From positions 1 to 23,322 of the IMG/VR virus record IMGVR_UViG_3300025655_000302: DNA of 23,322 bases. One strand, written 5' to 3'. Positions 19,184 to 23,322 of this stretch are shown here, piece by piece. A program made the position numbers and the translations under genes. Numbering within the stretch: position 1 is the stretch's first letter; each line of letters starts with the position of its first letter. The notes under the pieces were generated by a model. It did not search any database, was not told the origin of the DNA, and was given only the letters and a program-made list of their open reading frames with translations. The DNA is from a virus.

Positions 19184-20146
19184 ATTGAACTTATCGCTAT
19201 AGATGGTTTCGTCCATCAAAGTATAGCGAACTTGAATGTCGTACCTGCCTACACTAGAGAATGTGTAGCTGTACTTCATAGTGTCATCAGACGTGACATT
19301 ATCAACATCAGCCCAAGCTTGCATGACGTCCCAGGCTCCGTCGTTCTCGTCGTACTTTCTAATTTGAATTGCAGCGGACTGGATTACAGATTCGTTAAAA
19401 ATAGCCCTCACATCCTTCGGAATGGATGTATCGTTTAGGGAGATATCCGTAGCGATAGAAAGGACGACTGTGCTACTAACGTTTACGTACTTCTGGAGTA
19501 ACTTATTTTTGGAGGTTACTGACAGAGGCTCGGTAAGACCTAGAATAGTGTCATTGTATAGGTCAAAAGTATTAATATAGACTTTTGGAGCAGAGCCTTC
19601 ATTATCTACAATTGTCCAAAAATCATAGTACTTACCTACCGAGGATGCGGTATTCGCTACCCCCACAGCAGAAGTAGCTAAATGACCACCGATATCCGTA
19701 AGTGCGGTAGTGGAGTAACCATCGGGCTGGAGAACTACAGCGTAATGCCCCGTATCTAGCCTAAAAATACCACTAGCCGAAGAAACGTCACCGCCGTAGG
19801 TGGAGGCATCAAAATAAGAAGTGGTAGGGTTTACGACCCTGGCGAACGTCGCCCCTGCGCCACTAGAGTTTATAAAACGGGCGTGGACACCCGATGCGAC
19901 TCCGGAAGCCACCAAACCATACTCAGTGCTAGACGAGTTGTAGTCTAGGTACTTTTCGGGGTCCCCGTTAGAAATAGTCTCCAAATAGGTGCTAGACGCA
20001 ATCTGGTCTTTAATTACAACTACAGAGCATACTTGGTACGGGTCAGCATAAGCGCCGCTTTTAATGTAAAATAACTCCAAGGCAGTCTTCCCCAGTACAG
20101 TGGGGCGATTCTTCCTCGGAACGACGGTAATGCTGTTAATCTTCAT
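19169..20146 (-). CDS. Hypothetical beta-rich virion structural protein
   Basis: I do not recognise a family for this 325-residue protein. It is rich in Ser, Thr, Val, Tyr and Asp and has little predicted helix. The last 60 residues (about 265-325) look like an Ig-like beta-sandwich: IQIRKYDENDGAWDVMQAW, then YSYTFSSVGRYDIQVRYTL, then a short closing strand FNLIC. It follows the gp26-like chaperone/frameshift pair after 13 bases and continues the tail gene strand, so a tail or virion part is likely. The start ATG has only a weak AGAG upstream. An AT-rich element similar to the tail-operon promoter lies 8 bases before the start. The 3' end overlaps the primase gene by 15 bases in a convergent arrangement. 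Confidence 0.8.
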   Translation of the reverse strand: MKINSITVVPRKNRPTVLGKTALELFYIKSGAYADPYQVCSVVVIKDQIASSTYLETISNGDPEKYLDYNSSSTEYGLVASGVASGVHARFINSSGAGATFARVVNPTTSYFDASTYGGDVSSASGIFRLDTGHYAVVLQPDGYSTTALTDIGGHLATSAVGVANTASSVGKYYDFWTIVDNEGSAPKVYINTFDLYNDTILGLTEPLSVTSKNKLLQKYVNVSSTVVLSIATDISLNDTSIPKDVRAIFNESVIQSAAIQIRKYDENDGAWDVMQAWADVDNVTSDDTMKYSYTFSSVGRYDIQVRYTLMDETIYSDKFNLICR

Positions 20147-20154
20147 GGATGTGT

Positions 20155-20167
20155 CTCTATTATCTAC
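20155..20167 (-). promoter_or_regulatory. Second copy of the candidate promoter element (GTAGATAATAGAG)
   Basis: On the minus strand GTAGATAATAGAG matches the element upstream of the tail operon at 12 of 13 bases and lies 8 bases before the ATG at 20146. It overlaps the end of the frameshift extension, where TAA and TAG are tandem stops, so part of the match could be coincidence. Confidence 0.35.
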
Positions 20168-20369
20168 CCCTGAAGTTTTTATTTTGAGATTCTTTTATAG
20201 CCTGAGCCTCAGCCTCTTGGTCTTTAACGAAAAGCTCTAAAAACTGCCTCCTGTCTTCTGAGGTCATATTTTGTACAGAGGCAAAATCAAAACGGCAGCG
20301 TCTTACCAACATATACCCCTCTCTGTCTAAAATATCTCTACCACATTTAACCTCTAGCTCGTAAAGAAA
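20160..20369 (-). CDS. Frameshift-only C-terminal extension of the gp26-like protein
   Basis: This reading frame lies in the -1 frame relative to the gp26-like gene and overlaps its end. Entering by a -1 slip at AAATTTTTTC, it adds 69 residues from Phe 278 of a fusion of about 346 residues. The extension contains a YELEVKCG start, a basic LVRRCRFDF segment and a helix FASVQNMTSEDRRQFLEL, followed by an acidic/Ala-rich tail. The 'NMTSEDRRQF' part resembles the C-terminal portions of frameshifted tail assembly chaperones, where a Met-Thr and an Arg pair sit before a charged helix. A stand-alone reading is possible: an in-frame ATG at 20312, with a GAGGGG SD 3 bases upstream, would give 50 residues. 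The two readings are not exclusive. Confidence 0.7.
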   Translation of the reverse strand, partial: FLYELEVKCGRDILDREGYMLVRRCRFDFASVQNMTSEDRRQFLELFVKDQEAEAQAIKESQNKNFRGR

Positions 20370-21199
20370 AAATTTGCGTTTACTCCCACAGTGTCTATAT
20401 TCTTGGCGGCGCAAGAATCGCAAATCCACTCGGTTTCAGGGTCCATACCGTAGCTAGGGGTGAAGATTGCCTCCCTCAGATTGGCAACATCTCTAACAGT
20501 AGTACCTTCCACAAAAAGAGAAATAATGGTACTGTCGGTCTGCCCTTCCACATCTAAAATGTACTGAGGCAAAGACTCAACCAACTGTTTCACGGACTGC
20601 ATAGAAGACTCATCACTAACCCTCAAGACCCTAACCCTCGCGGTTTTCTTTGAATCTGGAAGGAAAACAGTAGTTTCCGATTCCATATCGCCTTCCAAGT
20701 AATCAACTTTCATGCTAGAAATGTCATAATTCAGGATGGAATCTTTCTTACAGGAATCGCAAACCACCGGACACTTATACTCAGAACCGTAAGAAAGTTG
20801 GCGAATCTTGAACAGACAAAAAAGCTTATCAGGAATAGTAAGGTCTTCGTACTTCGGACCTTTAATACAGGTGCTTAGTACGTGATTTAAGGCGTCAAGG
20901 GCTCTGTCACCCTGTCCGGCTTGTTGGATTTTTTTCTCGTCCGAATACTTAAGAGGTCTAACCTCGACCGTTTGCTTATCATACCCAGAGTACATCTTAC
21001 CGAGAGAAGGAAGGTTAAACTCCACAAAAGAGTCTACATTCTTCACGTTCTCCAAAAGAGAAGCGACTGCATCCTTTATCTCTGACACTTCAGGTACTGT
21101 AGCATCAGCTGGAGTAGGTAAGGGTTTCTCCCCTTTCTCTTGACCTTCAAACGATTTCGCGAGGTCTACAATTGATTTTTCTTTATCTTTACCGAACAT
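20354..21199 (-). CDS. gp26-like baseplate hub / tail assembly chaperone, zero-frame product
   Basis: The 281-residue protein matches the T4 gp26-type baseplate family (T4_baseplate). A disordered Pro/Glu/Lys-rich start (1-55) is followed by FNLPSLGKMYSGYDKQTVEV (about 61-80). Next come VRPLKYSDEKKI, a helix with LDALNHVLSTCIKG, and KLFCLFKIRQLSYGSEYKCPVVCDSC. Two cysteine pairs, C147-x2-C150 and C260-x2-C263, with C143 nearby, suggest a zinc ribbon. In T4 gp26 is a hub component; related genes next to tape measures in other phages act as tail assembly chaperones. The gene ends at a -1 slippery sequence just before its stop, as in chaperone pairs. The ATG at 21199 has no SD. A divergent helicase gene starts 53 bases away, matching the uvsW-25-26 neighbourhood of T4. 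Confidence 0.82.
   Translation of the reverse strand: MFGKDKEKSIVDLAKSFEGQEKGEKPLPTPADATVPEVSEIKDAVASLLENVKNVDSFVEFNLPSLGKMYSGYDKQTVEVRPLKYSDEKKIQQAGQGDRALDALNHVLSTCIKGPKYEDLTIPDKLFCLFKIRQLSYGSEYKCPVVCDSCKKDSILNYDISSMKVDYLEGDMESETTVFLPDSKKTARVRVLRVSDESSMQSVKQLVESLPQYILDVEGQTDSTIISLFVEGTTVRDVANLREAIFTPSYGMDPETEWICDSCAAKNIDTVGVNANFFFTS
20366..20375 (-). promoter_or_regulatory. Programmed -1 ribosomal frameshift site AAATTTTTTC
   Basis: Two overlapping slippery heptamers lie in phase with the gp26-like frame: A AAT TTT (20375-20369) and T TTT TTC (20372-20366). Both are canonical X XXY YYZ sequences for a -1 slip, and the zero-frame stop lies only four codons past the first. Seven bases upstream is a GGGAG sequence that can pair with 16S rRNA, an arrangement like the dnaX frameshift enhancer. 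I see no clear downstream hairpin or pseudoknot. Confidence 0.8.
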
Positions 21200-21212
21200 A
21201 ATTTCACAAATT

Positions 21213-21224
21213 GTCCTAAAGGAC
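21213..21224. repeat. Short inverted repeat in the divergent gap
   Basis: GTCC-TAAA-GGAC forms a perfect 4-bp stem with a 4-base loop, centred in the 53-base gap between the gp26-like gene and the helicase gene. It lies upstream of the candidate promoter element. It could be a regulator site; it is too short and lacks a T-run for a terminator. Confidence 0.35.
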
Positions 21225-21235
21225 TATAATTACAA

Positions 21236-21245
21236 TATATAATAG
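21236..21245 (+). promoter_or_regulatory. Candidate promoter element TATATAATAG for the helicase gene
   Basis: The plus-strand TATATAATAG, including TATAAT, ends 7 bases before the helicase ATG. It repeats the core of the element at the tail operon start. If it works as a -10 box, transcription would begin only about 3 bases before the start codon, so the message would be nearly leaderless. No -35 is visible at normal spacing. Confidence 0.45.
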
Positions 21246-21252
21246 TAGTCTT

Positions 21253-22599
21253 ATGAAAATTATTATAGATAATCTAGTTTCAATTTTAGACACAGACAAC
21301 GAAAAACTAAAAAACATCCTGGAAAAGAAGTACCGGGTGCGCCAGGAAGGGTACCAATACGCCTCTTCTTACAAACAAGGTCACTGGGATGGCTTCAAAA
21401 AGTTTTTCCTAAAAAGTTCGGGAAAGTTCGGTACCGGCTTACTATCATATATTATATATGATTTAGGGGTAACTGAGTTAGACTATGAAATAGAGGATAA
21501 AAGAGAAAATATAAAAATAAAAGATTATAAAGTACCTACACTTAAATATAGAGATTATCAAGAAGAATTAATAACAAAAGCTTTAAATGAAAAACGTTGT
21601 ATTTTAAAAGCTCCTACTGGTTCAGGTAAAACTATAGTATTAGCCGGTTTACTTAAAGCCTTAGAAGATAAGACTGGTTTAATAGTATTTAATAAGAAAC
21701 AGCTTGTTATCCAGACTTACGATTTCTTAACCAAACATGGATTTGACGTAGGAGTAGCTTTTGGGGAAGGTGTGGACATCAAACCTATTACCTTGTGTAC
21801 CATCCAGTCTATAGACAAAGTCTTGGATACTCACCTAAAGCACTCAGACTTTATTATATTTGATGAGGTACATGAATTCTCCAAAGGTAAATTAGCTGTT
21901 AAGGTAATTAAATCTTTCCCCAAAGCACAGTTTAGAATTGGTTTAACCGCAACAGTACCCACAGACAAAATGGCTAAACTAAACTTAATCTCTGCCCTTG
22001 GACCAGTAATTGAGGAGGTCGAAGCTTCTGATTTGGTAGACCTCGGGTTCTTAACAAAACCTAAGATTCATATCTTACCAGCCCCAAGTGTAACTTTAGA
22101 AAATGACGACACGTATTTGGAAATATACCGTAAGTCTATAACAGAAAATGAGTTACGTAACCAGATGATTAAAGCTTTGGTCAGTGATTTTAGCAAGAAA
22201 CCATCTAAAACATTAATCTTGGTTAAAGATTTAGCCCACGCCAAAGTTCTTCAAGAGCTTATCCCAGAAGCTTTGAAGCTAGAAGGTAAGGATGACCTCA
22301 TCACCAGAAAGAAGACTATCGAGGAGTTTGCCTCCGCTGAAACCTCAGTGTTAATTGGTACAACTATCATGCAGACAGGGGTAGATATACCAGAGATAAC
22401 TCACTTGATTAACGCTAGAGGTCTTAAATCAGAAATCGCAACCTTGCAGGCTATGGGTAGAGCTTTGCGAATACACGAGTCTAAAAACAAGGTTTACATT
22501 TTTGATTTCAAAGACTCAGCGCCTTACCTTAGTAAACATTCAACCCAAAGAATTAAACACTACAAATCCTTAAACTTCGAAGTAAAAGACCATGCGTAA
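21253..22599 (+). CDS. uvsW: Superfamily 2 DNA helicase, UvsW-like
   Basis: The 448-residue protein has all main SF2 helicase motifs. These are the RDYQ element (about 100-103), Walker A APTGSGKT (120-127), DEVH (204-207), TAT (232-234), motif V GTTIMQTGVDIP (369-380) and motif VI QAMGRALR (399-406). The 90-residue N-terminal domain has YASSYKQGHWDGFKKFF (about 36-52), the feature of the UvsW N-domain that contacts DNA. T4 UvsW unwinds R-loops and branched DNA, shifting replication from origin-dependent to recombination-dependent, and remodels stalled forks. The neighbouring gp26-like gene supports the UvsW assignment, as uvsW lies near 25-26 in T4. No SD is visible before the ATG. A segment of about 210 bases (21441-21650) is markedly more AT-rich in its codon choice than the rest. 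The stop overlaps the next start by 8 bases. Confidence 0.9.
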   Translation: MKIIIDNLVSILDTDNEKLKNILEKKYRVRQEGYQYASSYKQGHWDGFKKFFLKSSGKFGTGLLSYIIYDLGVTELDYEIEDKRENIKIKDYKVPTLKYRDYQEELITKALNEKRCILKAPTGSGKTIVLAGLLKALEDKTGLIVFNKKQLVIQTYDFLTKHGFDVGVAFGEGVDIKPITLCTIQSIDKVLDTHLKHSDFIIFDEVHEFSKGKLAVKVIKSFPKAQFRIGLTATVPTDKMAKLNLISALGPVIEEVEASDLVDLGFLTKPKIHILPAPSVTLENDDTYLEIYRKSITENELRNQMIKALVSDFSKKPSKTLILVKDLAHAKVLQELIPEALKLEGKDDLITRKKTIEEFASAETSVLIGTTIMQTGVDIPEITHLINARGLKSEIATLQAMGRALRIHESKNKVYIFDFKDSAPYLSKHSTQRIKHYKSLNFEVKDHA

Positions 22600-22819
22600 A
22601 AAAGACGACCCTTACAAAGTGAACCACTTAGTCGAATTTGACATTGAAGAGTTCCGAGACGTTGCGAGAAACCTGAAGAAGATTCAAGACGAGGGAGTTG
22701 TTACGGAAGATTCCGTCAGGGTGTTGACCACTATTATCAGCCAACTTACCCACGTAAGAGATAAGCATGTTGACTGTTTAATCAACTGGTTGAAGCAGGA
22801 TTACGTCCTAGACGATTAA
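22592..22819 (+). CDS. Small helical protein after the helicase (UvsW.1-like by position)
   Basis: The 75-residue protein begins inside the helicase stop region (8-base overlap), so it is likely translated by coupling; no clear SD is present. It is helical and acidic, with FDIEEFRDVARNLKKI (about 15-30) and a second hydrophobic helix LTTIISQLTHVRDKHVDCLINWL (split at about 45-68). In T4 a 76-residue protein, UvsW.1, is encoded immediately after uvsW and was once thought to be its C-terminus. The size and position here match, but I cannot show sequence homology. Its role would be to accompany the helicase, possibly in DNA binding. It ends convergently with a possible short ORF on the other strand. 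Confidence 0.75.
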   Translation: MRKKDDPYKVNHLVEFDIEEFRDVARNLKKIQDEGVVTEDSVRVLTTIISQLTHVRDKHVDCLINWLKQDYVLDD

Positions 22820-22896
22820 CCCTTCTTTTTGAACTTGCTAGCGAAGTAGTTAAAGAGTCGCAGGACAAAGTCCCGGCAAATCCTTAACAGCTTCAT
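22816..22896 (-). CDS. Possible 26-residue cationic amphipathic peptide
   Basis: A short ORF not explained by its neighbours runs from an ATG at 22896 to a TAA at 22816-22818. It would encode a peptide with a hydrophobic spacing of Leu, Ile, Val and Phe (MKLLRICRDFVLRLFNYF at the start) and a Lys-rich end (SKFKKKG). This is the look of an amphipathic helix with a net positive charge. It lies 16 bases downstream of the charged protein gene on the same strand and lacks an SD. Such peptides can be membrane-active, but a role is not shown, and a random ORF of 26 codons is not rare. Its stop overlaps the stop of the plus-strand gene. Confidence 0.25.
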   Translation of the reverse strand: MKLLRICRDFVLRLFNYFASKFKKKG

Positions 22897-22912
22897 GTCG
22901 ATAGCCCAAAAT

Positions 22913-23322
22913 TTACTCAGCAGCGTCTTCAGTAGGTTCATCGGCTCCTTCCAAGGCTTCAAGGTTTGCTTGCGCTTGAGCTAAATCGCTCTTAGCTTGC
23001 TCTATGGCGTCATCTTTCTCGTCTTCTAGAGCAGCTTGCTCCTCTTCCGCTTCCTCTTCTTCGCTCATCGATTGACCTTTGGAGAAATCAATATCGGCAA
23101 AGAGGCTCTCAAGGTCTCCCGCCAGCTCTACCATTTCTTCCTTGCTGATTGCAGGTTGTTCTGGTGCTGCGGCTTCCATGTCCTCACCTTCTGGAGCGGG
23201 CTCTTCAGCGGTTTCGGTGTCTAGACCTTCTTTAAGGTTTTTCTTCTTGTCCTTACCGTTCTTTTTCTTCTTTTCAAGCGTGCGTTTTGGATTGAGTTGC
23301 AACAGGTGTACAGTGATACGAT
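22913..23322 (-). CDS. Highly charged low-complexity protein, partial, N-terminus beyond the right edge
   Basis: The frame is open to the window end. Upstream of the in-frame TTG at 23302 the codons continue (R-I-T-V-H-L-L) without a stop or SD, so I treat the gene as 5'-truncated, with at least 136 residues visible. It begins with a Lys-rich stretch (TLEKKKKNGKDKKKNLKEG) and then becomes very acidic. A run of Glu/Ala (SMSEEEEAEEEQAALEDE) passes into a probable coiled coil (AIEQAKSDLAQAQANLEALEG). No enzymatic motif is visible. Acidic, low-complexity helical proteins in phage structural regions can be scaffold or internal head proteins, but I do not have evidence for that here. Confidence 0.7.
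   Translation of the reverse strand, partial: RITVHLLQLNPKRTLEKKKKNGKDKKKNLKEGLDTETAEEPAPEGEDMEAAAPEQPAISKEEMVELAGDLESLFADIDFSKGQSMSEEEEAEEEQAALEDEKDDAIEQAKSDLAQAQANLEALEGADEPTEDAAE

Noticed and set aside
22862-22873. GGAC-AAA-GTCC hairpin as a terminator between convergent genes
   Set aside because: The stem is only 4 bp and no T-run follows on either strand.

Overview
This window is a piece of a tailed bacteriophage genome with a contractile (myovirus-type) tail. The evidence is a nearly gapless run of tail and baseplate genes on the minus strand, plus a few phage DNA-metabolism genes on the plus strand. GC content looks moderate by eye. I see no rRNA, tRNA, CRISPR array, insertion sequence, integrase or attachment site. 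The bacterial host cannot be named from this window. Many starts carry Shine-Dalgarno (SD) sites, so the host is bacterial.

Layout. Bases 1-17020 hold one minus-strand tail operon, read right to left. Its order is: a small structural protein, the tape measure, a gpU-position protein, a gp53/LysM-position wedge protein, a very large hub protein (gpD/gp27 type), and the central spike (gpV/gp5 OB-fold type) with a long Pro/Gly-rich tail. Two unknown proteins follow, then a PAAR-like tip protein, a 1036-residue protein with a lectin-like C-terminal half, a gp25/gpW wedge protein, a gpJ/gp6 wedge protein, and a gpI-type protein that runs off the left edge. Most junctions overlap (TAATG or ATGA) or are a few bases apart, so translational coupling is likely. 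The order matches the P2 series T-U-X-D-V-W-J-I, while several proteins look more like T4 families (gp25, gp6, gp53).

Bases 17050-19183 hold a small module that interrupts the tail genes. It contains a plus-strand gene of unknown role, a minus-strand PD-(D/E)XK nuclease with Fe-S cysteines, and a plus-strand Toprim primase. The nuclease and primase start back to back on a shared CATATG. Bases 19169-21199 return to minus-strand structural genes: a beta-rich protein and a gp26-like protein with two CxxC pairs. The gp26-like gene ends at a strong -1 frameshift sequence (AAATTTTTTC) that would fuse it to a 69-residue C-terminal extension. This is the G/GT tail-assembly-chaperone arrangement, and I consider it the most interesting feature here.

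Bases 21253-22819 encode a UvsW-like superfamily 2 helicase and a 75-residue downstream protein in the position and size of T4 UvsW.1. The right end holds a possible 26-codon ORF and the 3' part of a highly charged low-complexity protein that continues past the edge.

Together the minus-strand genes build the tail: chaperones and tape measure set up the tube, hub, spike and tip form its distal end, and the wedge proteins form the baseplate. The plus-strand genes and the nuclease serve replication and recombination. A repeated AT-rich element (TATATAATAG and one variant) precedes three gene starts and may be the phage's late-type promoter.
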